From assembly GCF_947631635.1 (NCBI RefSeq), contig NZ_CANRMB010000001.1:271572-335571 (forward strand): a DNA stretch of 64,000 bases, written 5' to 3'. The translations under genes were made by a program, and so were the position numbers. How positions within the stretch are numbered: the first letter of the stretch is position 1; the number at the start of each line of letters is the position of its first letter. Shown piece by piece: positions 26,382-35,061 of the stretch. This stretch comes from an uncultured Dysosmobacter sp. GTDB taxonomy: Bacteria > Bacillota > Clostridia > Oscillospirales > Oscillospiraceae. The notes beneath the pieces were generated by a model, which searched no databases, was not told the origin of the DNA, and saw nothing but the letters and a program-made list of their open reading frames with translations.

Positions 26382-27524
26382 ATGAAAAAAGAAAAGACCT
26401 CTCTGCTGCGCAACGGTGCGGTCCAGTCTCTGCTGGCCTCGCTGCTGTGCATCCTGATCGGATTGGTGGTCGGCTATGTGGCGCTGCTTGTGATCAACCC
26501 CGCCGGAGCCGGCGAAGCGATCCTGACGATCATCAAGAACTTCATGACCTATTCCAAGTCCACCGCCCAGCTGAAATACCTGGGCAGCACGCTGGTCAAG
26601 ACGGCGCCTCTGCTGATGTGCAGCCTGTCCGTCCTGTTTGCCTACAAGGCGGGCCTGTTCAACATCGGCGCCGCCGGACAGTATGTGGCGGGCGTGGGCG
26701 CCAGCCTGTACTGCGCGCTGGCCTGGGGGATGCCCTGGTATGTGTGCCTGCTGGCGGCCATCGTGGCCGGTGCTCTGCTGGGCGCGGTTTCCGGCCTTTT
26801 AAAGGCCTACTGCAATGTCAACGAGGTCATCTCCTGCATCATGCTGAACTGGATCAGCCTGTATCTGGTGAACATGCTGCTGAGCACGGTGAAGGAGGAG
26901 GCCAGCCCCTATACCCTGACGCTTTCCAGCACCAACCCCGGCGCGATCATGCCCTCCCTGGGGCTGGGCGCACTGTTCAGCAAAAACCAGTATGTGACGG
27001 TGGCGATCCCCCTGGCCATCCTCGTGGCTGTCGTGGTGTGGGTCATTCTGGAAAAGACCAAGCTGGGCTACGAGCTGCGGGCCACCGGCTGCAATAAGTT
27101 CGCCGCCAAGTACTGCGGCATGAAGGAGAAGGAGAACCTGATCCTGACCATGGCCATCTCCGGCGCGCTGGCCTCCATGGGCGCGGCGCTGCTGTACCTC
27201 ACCGGGTTCGAGCAGTGGCAGTGCACCCAGTCCGCGGTGCCCGCCATGGGCTTCAACGGCATCGCCGCGGCCTTCCTGGGCGGCCTGAACCCCCTGGGTT
27301 CCATTCTCTCCTCCTACTTCATCCAGCACATCACCAACGGCGGCGCTTACGTGGACAAGACCATGTACTCCGCCCAGATCTCTGACTTTATCTCCGCTTT
27401 GATCATCTATCTGTGCGGCTTTGTGCTGTTCTTCAAGGTCACACTGAACGGCTATCTGGACCGCCGGGATGAAAAACGCAAGAGAGCCGAGCAGACTGCT
27501 CAGGAAGGAGGGGACGCGGAATGA
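26382..27524 (+). CDS. Nucleoside ABC importer, permease subunit 1
   Basis: 380 residues, roughly ten hydrophobic segments, of the BPD_transp_2 class found in BMP-linked nucleoside importers (YufP-like). Motifs such as GLFNIGAAGQYVAGVGAS, NEVISCIMLNWI and FNGIAAAFLGGLNPLGSI are typical. Starts 3 bp after the ATPase gene and overlaps the second permease by 4 nt. Confidence 0.93.
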   Translation: MKKEKTSLLRNGAVQSLLASLLCILIGLVVGYVALLVINPAGAGEAILTIIKNFMTYSKSTAQLKYLGSTLVKTAPLLMCSLSVLFAYKAGLFNIGAAGQYVAGVGASLYCALAWGMPWYVCLLAAIVAGALLGAVSGLLKAYCNVNEVISCIMLNWISLYLVNMLLSTVKEEASPYTLTLSSTNPGAIMPSLGLGALFSKNQYVTVAIPLAILVAVVVWVILEKTKLGYELRATGCNKFAAKYCGMKEKENLILTMAISGALASMGAALLYLTGFEQWQCTQSAVPAMGFNGIAAAFLGGLNPLGSILSSYFIQHITNGGAYVDKTMYSAQISDFISALIIYLCGFVLFFKVTLNGYLDRRDEKRKRAEQTAQEGGDAE

Positions 27525-28462
27525 TCCTCCTGCTGCAATATACACTGATCTTTGCCTCTGTGCTGATGCTGGTGGCCCTGGGCGGCTGCTTCTCGGAGCA
27601 CTCCGGCGTCATCAATATCGGTTTGGAGGGCATCATGGTCATGGGCGCCCTGGGCGGCGCGCTGATGATGAAATTCATGCCCGCCGGGATGCCGGCCGCC
27701 GGGATCATCCTGCTGGTGATACTGGCCGCCATCGCTCTGGGCGTGCTCTACTCCCTGCTGCTGGCCGTGGCCGCCGTCAACTTCAAGGCGGACCAGACGC
27801 TGGTGGGCACCGCCATGAACCTGCTGGGTACCGCGGCGGCCACCGTGTTCGTCAAGGCCATGAACACCGCCGAGAGCGTGGACAACGTGTCCTCCATCAT
27901 CCAGTATATCGAGCCGAAAAAAGCGTTCCTGGTGAATATCGGGAGCTTTGAATTCAACTGGTTCATGCTGGTGGCCGCCGTTGCGCTGGCGGTGTCCTAT
28001 GTGGTGCTGTATAAGACCCGTTTCGGCCTGCGGCTGTGCGCCTGCGGCGAGCATCCCCAGGCGGCGGACAGCGTGGGCATCAACGTGTACAAGATGCGTT
28101 ATGCCGGCGTGCTGATCTCCGGTGTGCTGGGCGGCCTGGGCGGAATCGTGTACATCACCGCCGGCGTCAGCGAGTGGAAGTTTGAGAACGGCGTTGCCGG
28201 CTTCGGCTTCCTGGCCCTGGCGGTCATGATCTTCGGCCAGTGGAAGCCCACCCGCATCGCCCTGGCGGCGCTGCTGTTCGGCTTCTTCCGGGCTTTGGGC
28301 AACGTCTATACCGGCTTTGACTTCCTGAAAGCTCTGGAACTGCCCAGTGCGGTGTACAATATGCTGCCCTATATCATCTCCCTGGTCGTTCTGGCGTTCA
28401 CTTCCAAGAAGTCCTGCGCGCCCAAGGCTGAGGGCATCCCCTACGACAAGGGACAGCGATAA
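27521..28462 (+). CDS. Nucleoside ABC importer, permease subunit 2
   Basis: 313 residues, about eight to ten membrane segments, YufQ-like. HSGVINIGLEGIMVMGAL near the N-terminus is the usual motif of this subunit, as is GENP-type CGEHPQAADSVGINVYKMRY in the cytoplasmic loop. Translationally coupled to permease 1 (ATGA overlap). A terminator hairpin follows. Confidence 0.93.
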   Translation: MILLLQYTLIFASVLMLVALGGCFSEHSGVINIGLEGIMVMGALGGALMMKFMPAGMPAAGIILLVILAAIALGVLYSLLLAVAAVNFKADQTLVGTAMNLLGTAAATVFVKAMNTAESVDNVSSIIQYIEPKKAFLVNIGSFEFNWFMLVAAVALAVSYVVLYKTRFGLRLCACGEHPQAADSVGINVYKMRYAGVLISGVLGGLGGIVYITAGVSEWKFENGVAGFGFLALAVMIFGQWKPTRIALAALLFGFFRALGNVYTGFDFLKALELPSAVYNMLPYIISLVVLAFTSKKSCAPKAEGIPYDKGQR

Positions 28463-28489
28463 AAGCAACAATTTGTAATATCGAATCTA

Positions 28490-28537
28490 AAAAATACCCT
28501 CTGTTGTCGAATTTGGCGGCAACAGGGGGTGTTTTAT
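28490..28537 (+). terminator. Terminator of the importer operon
   Basis: TACCCTCTGTTG / CAACAGGGGGTG stem with a 13-nt loop, then TTTTA. Confidence 0.75.
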
Positions 28538-28617
28538 AGTCGCCGCAGTGGAAAAGGATCCAAAAAATTCTTTTCCATGCAGCGCTGCTGTGCGCCTTTT
28601 CAACTGCGTTGGCTATC

Positions 28618-29541
28618 TCAGCCGGGCAGCACGTATCCGGCCAGGAGGGCCGCCAGCAGCGCGGCCAGCAGTCCCTGCATGGCCTTGCCCCAGAAGCAGG
28701 GTTTCAGAGAGAGCGAGGTGCCGTCCAGCACCGCCGCTGTCTGGCTGAGGACGGAAAGTCCGCCCCATCCGGCGCAGCCGGAGGCCAGAATAAAGCCGAA
28801 CCGGCTGGCCGGGAGCAGCGGTGTCAGAGAAAACAGCTCGGTCAGCCCCACCAGCACGGTCCCAAGCCGTCCCCCGATGGCCGCCAGCGGACTGGCCAGT
28901 ACATAGAAGAGCACCACGAAGGCGCAGACGGAGAGCATTCCGGAGGCGGCGTTTCGGACGGCCTCCACAAAGGCGCTTGAAAAGGAGACTGTCTGACAGG
29001 TGAATCCCCTTGTCATGGGCCTTCGAACGGTATGCTTTCCGCTTCCGCGAAAGAGGATCCCGGTCAGCAGGGCGGAGAGCAGATGGATGAGCCACAGCCA
29101 CACCCCCACCCGCACATCGCCAAAGACCCCGGCTCCCAAAACGCTGACCAGGAACACGGGGTTGGAATTGTTGCAGAAGGCCAGCAGGCGCTCCGCTTCC
29201 TCCGCGGTCAGCAGCCTTTCCCGGTAGAGATCCGCCGCCGTTTTGGCGCCGATGGGATAGCCGCCCACCAGTCCCAGCAGCAGGGCGCTGCTGGCCTGCC
29301 CCGGCAGGCGGAACAGCGGCCCCATCAGGCCGGACAGGCGGGGCGACACCCAAGGTCCAAAACCCAGAGCGATCAGCAGGTTGGAAACCGCCAGAAAGGG
29401 AAACAGCGCTGGGATCACAGACCGCCCGCAGAGGATCAGGGCCTCGGCGGCGGCCGCCCGGACACGGGCGGCATCGGTCAAAAACCAGATCAAAACACCG
29501 CATAAGATCAGACAGATGTCGGTCCGCCGATGGAGCTTCAT
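28618..29541 (-). CDS. ylbJ: Sporulation integral membrane protein YlbJ
   Basis: About 307 residues, multi-pass membrane protein of the nucleoside-recognition (Gate) family. The motifs LGLVGGYPIGAKTAADLY and CNNSNPVFLVSVLG are diagnostic for YlbJ, which is needed for spore cortex or dipicolinate-related steps. Another frame of the same strand is also open over the whole length, but only this frame gives the motifs. Three start codons lie close together (29550 GTG, 29547 and 29541 ATG), none with a strong ribosome site; 29541 begins the charged N-terminus. Divergent from yqfC. Confidence 0.9.
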   Translation of the reverse strand: MKLHRRTDICLILCGVLIWFLTDAARVRAAAAEALILCGRSVIPALFPFLAVSNLLIALGFGPWVSPRLSGLMGPLFRLPGQASSALLLGLVGGYPIGAKTAADLYRERLLTAEEAERLLAFCNNSNPVFLVSVLGAGVFGDVRVGVWLWLIHLLSALLTGILFRGSGKHTVRRPMTRGFTCQTVSFSSAFVEAVRNAASGMLSVCAFVVLFYVLASPLAAIGGRLGTVLVGLTELFSLTPLLPASRFGFILASGCAGWGGLSVLSQTAAVLDGTSLSLKPCFWGKAMQGLLAALLAALLAGYVLPG

Positions 29542-29631
29542 ACACATCACCAGAAGATTTCTATGCGCCTGCGGCAGATGCCATGCAAGTTTTCGGCCGT
29601 TGTCTCATACAGTCGGGATGGGGTGAACTGT

Positions 29632-29922
29632 ATGGAACGAAACAGGAAGGAAAAAGAGGGCGGTGTTCTCAGCACCGTGGCGGAGCTGTTCGACCTGCCG
29701 GCGGATGTGGTGGCGGGCCTGCCGCGCCTGGAGATGGTGGGCAGCCGTCAGCTGTACCTGGAGCACCACACCGGCATCCTGGCATACAGCCAGGAGCTGA
29801 TCGACGCCAATACCTCCGCGGGGGTCCTCCGTGTGAAAGGGGAGCGCTTGACGCTCCTTGCCATGACAGGGGAGGAGCTGCGGATCGGCGGCCGGATCGA
29901 CGCCGTGGAGTGGGTGAGGTAG
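29632..29922 (+). CDS. yqfC: Sporulation protein YqfC
   Basis: 96 residues of the YabP/YqfC family: ELFDLPADVVAGLPRLEMVGSRQLYLEHHTGIL is the conserved core. Expressed in the mother cell under sigma-E in other spore formers. GGGGTGA precedes the ATG. 4 bp from yqfD, which is the standard yqfC-yqfD-phoH-ybeY order. Confidence 0.92.
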   Translation: MERNRKEKEGGVLSTVAELFDLPADVVAGLPRLEMVGSRQLYLEHHTGILAYSQELIDANTSAGVLRVKGERLTLLAMTGEELRIGGRIDAVEWVR

Positions 29923-29926
29923 CGCC

Positions 29927-31129
29927 ATGCTGAACGAGATCGTCAACCGCCTGCGGGGACAGCTCCGCGTGCGGGCGGAGAGCGCCTTTCCAGAGCGGAT
30001 CCTGAACCTGTGCGGCGCCAGAGATCTGTCCTTCTGGGATCTGGAGTGGGAGTCCCCCACGGCCTTTACCTGCCGCCTCAGCCGGAGAGACTGGCACGCC
30101 CTGCGGCGGGCGGCAAAAAATCTGGACTGCACGCTGACGGTGGTGCGGCGGGAGGGAGCGCCCTACTTCCTGTTCCGCTTCCGCCACCGGACGGCGCTGG
30201 TGACCGGCCTGGTGGCCTGCGCCCTGAGCCTGTTTCTGGGCTCCTTTTTTATCTGGGACTTTTCCGTGGAGGGAAATGAGACGGTCCCCACAGAGCAGAT
30301 CCTGCGGGCGCTGGAGAAAAACGGCGTGGGGATGGGGACCTTCGGCCTGTCCCTGAACGGGGAGGACATCCGCAATCACGTGCTGCTGGACATTCCGGAA
30401 TTGAGCTGGATCGCCGTCAACGTCTCCGGCTGCCGGGCCAATGTTCAGGTGCGGGAGCGCACGCCGGTACCGGAGCTGGTGAGCAAGCAGAAGCCCGCCA
30501 ACGTGGTGGCAAGGCGGGCGGGCCTTGTGCTGAAAGTCCGGGCGCTGGACGGCGTGGCCTGCGTGCTGCCGGGGACCTCTGTGGCGGAGGGACAGATCCT
30601 GATCTCCGGCGTGGAGGACACGGAGACCGTGGGCGCCCGCATCCTGACGGGAATGGGCACTGTCACCGCCCGGACCTGGTACTCCCTGGACACCGCCGTG
30701 CCTCTGCGGGCGGAGGAGAAGCGGTATACCGGGGAGGAAAAACTGGGCGTTTCCCTGATATTCGGCACCCACCGCGTAAAATTCTTCAGAAACAGTAGCA
30801 TCGAAGGGGCGGAATATGATAAAATAACCAACAGACATCCCTGGTCCCTGCTGGGCGTGTCCCTGCCGGTGACACTGGTGACGGAACGGTATCGCTTTTA
30901 TGAGACGGACTTGGTGGAACAGTCCCCCGCCCAGGCGGAAAAGGCCGCGGAAGCGGTTTTGACCGAATACCTGAACAGTCTGGCAGGACCCTACGGCACG
31001 GTGAAGTCCACCCTCTGCTCAGCCCGCCAGAAGGGGGATACCCTGCTGGTGACCTTGAAAGCGGAGTGCGAGGAGCAGATCGGGGAGAGCGTCCCCATTT
31101 ACACGCAGGCGTCCGACGGGGACACGTGA
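29927..31129 (+). CDS. yqfD: Sporulation protein YqfD
   Basis: 400 residues. An N-terminal region of about 85 residues resembling RNA/protein-binding segments, one membrane helix (TALVTGLVACALSLFLGSFFI, about 85-105) and a large external domain starting with FSVEGNETVPTEQILRALEKNGV, a POTRA-like/FtsQ-like segment. YqfD is required for efficient sporulation in Bacillus; biochemical role unknown. Confidence 0.9.
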   Translation: MLNEIVNRLRGQLRVRAESAFPERILNLCGARDLSFWDLEWESPTAFTCRLSRRDWHALRRAAKNLDCTLTVVRREGAPYFLFRFRHRTALVTGLVACALSLFLGSFFIWDFSVEGNETVPTEQILRALEKNGVGMGTFGLSLNGEDIRNHVLLDIPELSWIAVNVSGCRANVQVRERTPVPELVSKQKPANVVARRAGLVLKVRALDGVACVLPGTSVAEGQILISGVEDTETVGARILTGMGTVTARTWYSLDTAVPLRAEEKRYTGEEKLGVSLIFGTHRVKFFRNSSIEGAEYDKITNRHPWSLLGVSLPVTLVTERYRFYETDLVEQSPAQAEKAAEAVLTEYLNSLAGPYGTVKSTLCSARQKGDTLLVTLKAECEEQIGESVPIYTQASDGDT

Positions 31130-31232
31130 GCGGTGCCCCATGGAAACGCATATCCTGAAAAATGAGACCGGCGGCGGCACGGGATGCGTGCCTCCGCCGT
31201 GTGGATGTGAAAAGTATAGGAGTGACGATCAT

Positions 31233-32216
31233 TTGGAACAGAGGATCAGCATCGAGCGGCTGGAGCAGGCCGTGAACATCTTTGGCTCGTTTGATGAGAA
31301 CATCCGCCTGCTGGAGCAGGAATTTTCCGTCACTGTGGTCAACCGGGACGGAGAACTGCGGGTGGAGGGCGACGCGGAGAACACCATGCTGGCGGCAAAG
31401 GCCATCCAGGCCCTGCTGACGCTCTCCTCCCGGGGGGAGTCCATCGGCGAGCAGAACGTCCGCTATGTCATCGGCCTGGTGCGCGCCGGCAGGGAGGAGC
31501 AGATCACGGAACTGACCGGCGACGTGCTGTGCATCTCCGCCAAGGGCCGCCCCATCAAGCCCAAGACCATCGGCCAGAAGGAATATATCCAGTCCGTTCT
31601 GAAAAATACCGTTACCATCGGCGTGGGTCCGGCGGGCACCGGCAAGACCTATCTGGCGGTGGCCGCCGCTGTCCAGGCCTTCCGGGACAAGCAGGTGAAC
31701 CGCATCATCCTCACCCGCCCGGCGGTGGAGGCCGGCGAACGGCTGGGCTTCCTGCCCGGCGACCTGCAAAGCAAGGTGGACCCGTACCTGCGGCCCCTGT
31801 ATGACGCACTGTTCGACATGCTGGGGGCCGAGACCTATCAGAAATACCTGGAGCGGGGCAACATCGAGGTGGCGCCCCTGGCATACATGCGGGGCCGCAC
31901 CCTGGACGACAGCTTCATCATTCTGGACGAGGCCCAGAACACCAGCCGGGAGCAGATGAAGATGTTCCTGACCCGTCTGGGCTTTGGCTCCAAGATCGTC
32001 ATCACCGGCGACGTGACCCAGATCGACCTGCCGGACGGCAAGGCCTCCGGCCTGAAGGAGGCCATGCGGGTGCTGAGCCGGGTGGAGGGCATCGGCATCT
32101 GCCAGCTGACCAACGCCGACGTGGTGCGCCATGTGATGGTCCAGCGCATCGTGGCGGCCTATGAGGACTACGAGAACCGCGGGAAGCGGGAGAAGGGCAG
32201 AAAAAATGGGCTATGA
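31233..32216 (+). CDS. phoH: PhoH-family ATPase
   Basis: 327 residues from the TTG at 31233, chosen because AGGAGTG sits eight bases upstream; an ATG at 31140 gives 358 residues but lacks a good ribosome site and adds a Cys/Gly-rich extension not typical of the family. N-terminal KH-like region, then the ATPase: Walker A GPAGTGKTYLA, Walker B FIILDEAQN, and ITGDVTQIDLP. PhoH proteins are linked to RNA metabolism, consistent with ybeY just downstream. Confidence 0.92.
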   Translation: MEQRISIERLEQAVNIFGSFDENIRLLEQEFSVTVVNRDGELRVEGDAENTMLAAKAIQALLTLSSRGESIGEQNVRYVIGLVRAGREEQITELTGDVLCISAKGRPIKPKTIGQKEYIQSVLKNTVTIGVGPAGTGKTYLAVAAAVQAFRDKQVNRIILTRPAVEAGERLGFLPGDLQSKVDPYLRPLYDALFDMLGAETYQKYLERGNIEVAPLAYMRGRTLDDSFIILDEAQNTSREQMKMFLTRLGFGSKIVITGDVTQIDLPDGKASGLKEAMRVLSRVEGIGICQLTNADVVRHVMVQRIVAAYEDYENRGKREKGRKNGL

Positions 32217-32601
32217 GGTCTATCTGATGAAAACCCCCACGAACCGGGAGAAGGACCTGAGCGAGGTCACGGAGGCGGCTCCCATGCCCTGCTGGCGGGA
32301 GCTGAAAGGGTTGCTCCGGGGCCGCTTTCCGGACCTTGTCAGCGGCTACGCAGCTTTGGACGAGGGGATCGACTTTCCCGTTCTCTCTTCCCCGGATTAC
32401 GCGCTGGAGTTCAACCTGGCCGTGGACAGCGAGGACGAGCCCCTGACCGGCATCATGTTCAGCCGCCCCGGCTGCGGGGAGCGCTGGGCCTACCCGCTGA
32501 AATTTTTGTGCGACCTGCTGGACGCCCGGATCGTGGACTGCGGCGGGGGGGACTTTTGGGACTGGGACAACCTGCCCGACTGGATCGCCGAAGGACTTTG
32601 A
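32206..32601 (+). CDS. Hypothetical protein inserted between phoH and ybeY
   Basis: 131 residues, no family recognised. Soluble, acidic, with MGYEVYLMKTPTNREKDLSEV at the start and a conserved-looking end rich in Asp and Trp (DCGGGDFWDWDNLPDW). The ATG lies inside phoH (11-nt overlap) with GGGCAG upstream and ybeY begins 12 bp after its stop, so it is translated as part of the operon. phoH and ybeY are normally adjacent; this extra gene could act in the same rRNA maturation step, which is inference. Confidence 0.7.
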   Translation: MGYEVYLMKTPTNREKDLSEVTEAAPMPCWRELKGLLRGRFPDLVSGYAALDEGIDFPVLSSPDYALEFNLAVDSEDEPLTGIMFSRPGCGERWAYPLKFLCDLLDARIVDCGGGDFWDWDNLPDWIAEGL

Positions 32602-32613
32602 GGAGGGAGAGAG

Positions 32614-33105
32614 ATGAAACGCCACTATATTCCCATCACCGCCGATGTGCCGGGGGCGGCCAACGAGCGAAACTGCGCCCTGATCCGCAGGGTCATCCGC
32701 ACGGCCCTGGCGGCGGAGGGCATGGAGCTCCCCTGCGAGGTGGACGTGCTGCTGACGGACGATGGGAACATCCACCAGATCAACCGGGATATGCGGAAGG
32801 TGGACCGGCCCACGGATGTGCTGAGCTTTCCGGAGTTCGACCTCCATCCCGGCGAACTGCCGGGGGAGGAGGACGCCGACCCCGGCACCGGGCTGATCCC
32901 CCTGGGGGACATGGTGATCTCCATGGAGCATGTGGCGGCACAGGCCAGGGAGTATGGACACTCCAGCCGCCGGGAGCTGGCGTACTTAGTGACACATTCC
33001 ATCCTGCATCTGCTGGGCTATGACCACCTGGACGAGGGGCCGATGAAGGCCCAGATGCGGGCAAGGGAGGAAGCCATTCTGACGGAGCTGGGCATCACCC
33101 GGTGA
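32614..33105 (+). CDS. ybeY: Endoribonuclease YbeY
   Basis: 163 residues. Zinc-dependent single-strand endoribonuclease of 16S rRNA maturation and ribosome quality control. The metal site HSILHLLGYDH (H3XH5XH type) and the core RKVDRPTDVLSFPEFD are clear. GGAGGGAGAG ribosome site. Last gene of the yqfC-ybeY operon; in many clostridia era and others follow, but here a convergent short gene follows. Confidence 0.95.
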   Translation: MKRHYIPITADVPGAANERNCALIRRVIRTALAAEGMELPCEVDVLLTDDGNIHQINRDMRKVDRPTDVLSFPEFDLHPGELPGEEDADPGTGLIPLGDMVISMEHVAAQAREYGHSSRRELAYLVTHSILHLLGYDHLDEGPMKAQMRAREEAILTELGITR

Positions 33106-33109
33106 GGGG

Positions 33110-33319
33110 CTATGCCTGGGGCAGGCCGCGCCCGGTGCGCAGGCCCAGCAGAAAGGCGTGGATGGCGGTAAACTCCGTGATCTTGTTGTAGTATTGCTCA
33201 CCCCGAAAGGTCGTCTCTTCAAAGAACGAGTCGAAATAGATCTCGTAGTCGCCTTGTGGGATGGTCTCCAGATGGGGAGAGATGTAATGGGTATAGAGCC
33301 ATAGCATGAATTCGGACAT
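33110..33319 (-). CDS. Small hypothetical protein divergent from an XRE regulator
   Basis: 69 residues, rich in aromatic residues (FMLWLYTHYISP, YEIYFDSFFEETTFRGEQYYNKITEF). No family recognised. ATG at 33319 has GAAAGGTGG upstream. It shares a 90-bp divergent intergenic region, containing a long dyad, with the XRE gene on the right, so the two probably form one regulated pair; the pattern resembles small toxin/antitoxin-like or phage-type modules but no toxin family is evident. Confidence 0.6.
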   Translation of the reverse strand: MSEFMLWLYTHYISPHLETIPQGDYEIYFDSFFEETTFRGEQYYNKITEFTAIHAFLLGLRTGRGLPQA

Positions 33320-33340
33320 TTGATTACCACCTTTCAATAG

Positions 33341-33389
33341 ACACCTAACTAGATGTGTTTATTATATAGTAACACACCTCGTTAGGTGT
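33341..33389. promoter_or_regulatory. Operator dyad in divergent promoter region
   Basis: ACACCTAAC (33341) pairs with GTTAGGTGT (33381), and inside it AGATGTGTT pairs with AACACACCT. The dyad lies between the divergent starts, with TATATAGT in its centre; likely binding site of the XRE protein. Confidence 0.65.
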
Positions 33390-33407
33390 GTCAAGAGGAA
33401 GAAAAAT

Positions 33408-33614
33408 ATGACGATTAAAATCAGATTGCGGGAATTACGAAAAGAGAAAGGCGAAACACAAGTCCAGGTGGCAGAGGCAGTTGAAATGGTAGAACAGCAT
33501 TATCAAAGGTTGGAGAGAGGTGCAAACCTGCCGAATTTGGAAAGCGCCTGGAAGCTGGCGGACCATTTTGGCGTCTCCATTGACTATCTGGTGGGGCGCT
33601 CCGACCAGCGGTGA
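33408..33614 (+). CDS. Small XRE-family regulator
   Basis: 68 residues, a single HTH domain (RLRELRKEKGETQVQVAEAVEM, then HYQRLERGANLPNLESAWKLADHFGVSIDYLVG). GAGGAAGAAAA precedes the ATG. Probably autoregulated through the dyad at 33341-33389. A ~1-kb non-coding repeat begins about 10 bp after its stop. Confidence 0.85.
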   Translation: MTIKIRLRELRKEKGETQVQVAEAVEMVEQHYQRLERGANLPNLESAWKLADHFGVSIDYLVGRSDQR

Positions 33615-33624
33615 GGAATTGTTC

Positions 33625-34605
33625 CGCCTGCGGGCGGGGACAGGGGATTGCACGGCTTTGCCGTGGGGGAATGCGGTGCATCACCGCAGAATGCACCCCC
33701 CATTTTCTTTGGTTGCGCCAAAGAAAACGGGCCGTGCACGGTCCAAAAGAAAAACGCTTTTTGTGTCCACAGTTGGCCCATCGGGCCAACTGTGGACGGA
33801 CGGGAGTTGGTGGTTAGATGTGCCACCAAGCCCGGAAATCTTCTTTTGGGTGCGCTATACAGGGTACGAGAGTAGGAGTGCGTGCCCGCATTTGGGGGCT
33901 TAGGTACAAATTTGGGGTGGTCGACAAAAGGCTTTCAGCAACAAGCCCCGTGTGTTCCGCTTCACTGCACACTACCTGGGCAGTTACATTGGCCATCGAC
34001 GGGTGCGCCGGGCCGGGTACGAGTTTAGAACTGTGCTGTTGCAAGTTGGCGGCTTAGGCGTAGATTCGGGGTGGTCGTCGAAAGACCTTTACCACTGGCC
34101 GCGTGTGTTCCGCTTCGCTGCACACTACCTGGGCGGTTAAATTGGCCATCGACGGATGCGCCGGACTTGGTACGAGTTTAGAACTGCGCCGCTGTAGGCA
34201 TTTCCGCAAGGACCCAAAGAGCGGCAGCGACAGGAGCCCGCTGGTCCTTTCAGTCTTTGACCGACCTCGCAATTCCCATTCGCGTGGCTAAAAACCGAAA
34301 GATTTAGCAAGACTGTGCCCGCGCCCAACGCTGAATCCAGCCTCGACCACCATCGGTCTCTTTCTGGGACCCCACGTCTTGTCCACAGTTGGCCCTAGGG
34401 GCCAACTGTGGACACAAAAGCGCCTTTCTTTTGACCGGGCGCGGCCGTCAAGGTGAGCCGCACAGCGGCGAGAAGGCCCTCTGGAGGGTTTTCTTTGGGC
34501 AAGACCCAAAGAAAATGGGGGCGCATTCCCGTGCCGCAAAGCGGCAAACCCCCGTCCCCGCCCCGTGGGCGGAAAAATCCCCATCCCCCGCCCGCAGCGC
34601 AAAAT
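33625..34605. repeat. ~1-kb non-coding element E1 (inverted copy of 37272-38219)
   Basis: No credible gene. Both ends carry an inverted module: a GC-rich CGGGCGGGGAC start, a GCACGGC/GCCGTG-type hairpin, CCCCCATTTTCTTTGG with AAAGAAAA, a run AAAAGAAA, and a stable hairpin GTCCACAGTTGGCCC/GGGCCAACTGTGGAC (33765-33797 and 34381-34413). The middle contains two copies of a 153-bp unit, each with GTGTGTTCCGCTTC, CACACTACCTGGGC and GAGTTTAGAACTG (starts at 33950 and 34103). The whole element recurs in inverted orientation beyond recD2. Confidence 0.8.
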
Positions 34606-34716
34606 CCCCGCCCCGCCCGCAGGCGAACTCCTCCTTCCATTCCCCAGAATGCGGCACGATCACAGGGGATAACCCCGGACGACCCCCGCGGCATAGACTG
34701 TTTCGAGGTGATCGGA

Positions 34717-35040
34717 ATGGTATTGCTGCAAGATGGATTACTGGCATTCTTCTCCGCCGTAGGCGTGACAACCGTGGTGTGGTTCGTGGCGGGAGCGCTT
34801 CTGCACGCCGGACGGCCTGCGATCCCAGGCCTGCTGCTGGTCCTGCCCCTGCGGGGAGAGGCCCTGGCCATGGAGGCGGACGTGCGGGAGCTGCGGCGCG
34901 TTCAGGGACAGCTGCCGGGAGCGAAGATCGTTCTGGCGGACTGCGGGCTGACGGAGGACGCCCGGGGACTGGCCCAGTATCTGGCAGACCGGGAGCGGAA
35001 CGCGGATCTGGTAAACGCAAAAGAATTTTACGTGGGATGA
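34717..35040 (+). CDS. Small membrane-anchored hypothetical protein
   Basis: 107 residues. One hydrophobic segment at about 8-28 (LLAFFSAVGVTTVVWFVAGALL), then a soluble domain with an alternating beta/alpha pattern (GLLLVLPLRGEA, AKIVLADCGLTEDA). No family recognised. GAGGTGATC precedes the ATG. Ends 21 bp before recD2 and is likely cotranscribed with it; the preceding 110 bp between element E1 and this gene shows no promoter I trust. Confidence 0.65.
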   Translation: MVLLQDGLLAFFSAVGVTTVVWFVAGALLHAGRPAIPGLLLVLPLRGEALAMEADVRELRRVQGQLPGAKIVLADCGLTEDARGLAQYLADRERNADLVNAKEFYVG

Positions 35041-35061
35041 ATTCCCTGAAAGAGGACATAC

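Noticed and set aside
33950..34140. CRISPR-like array in the E1 element
   Set aside because: Only two units of 153 bp, no short constant repeat with unique spacers, no cas genes.
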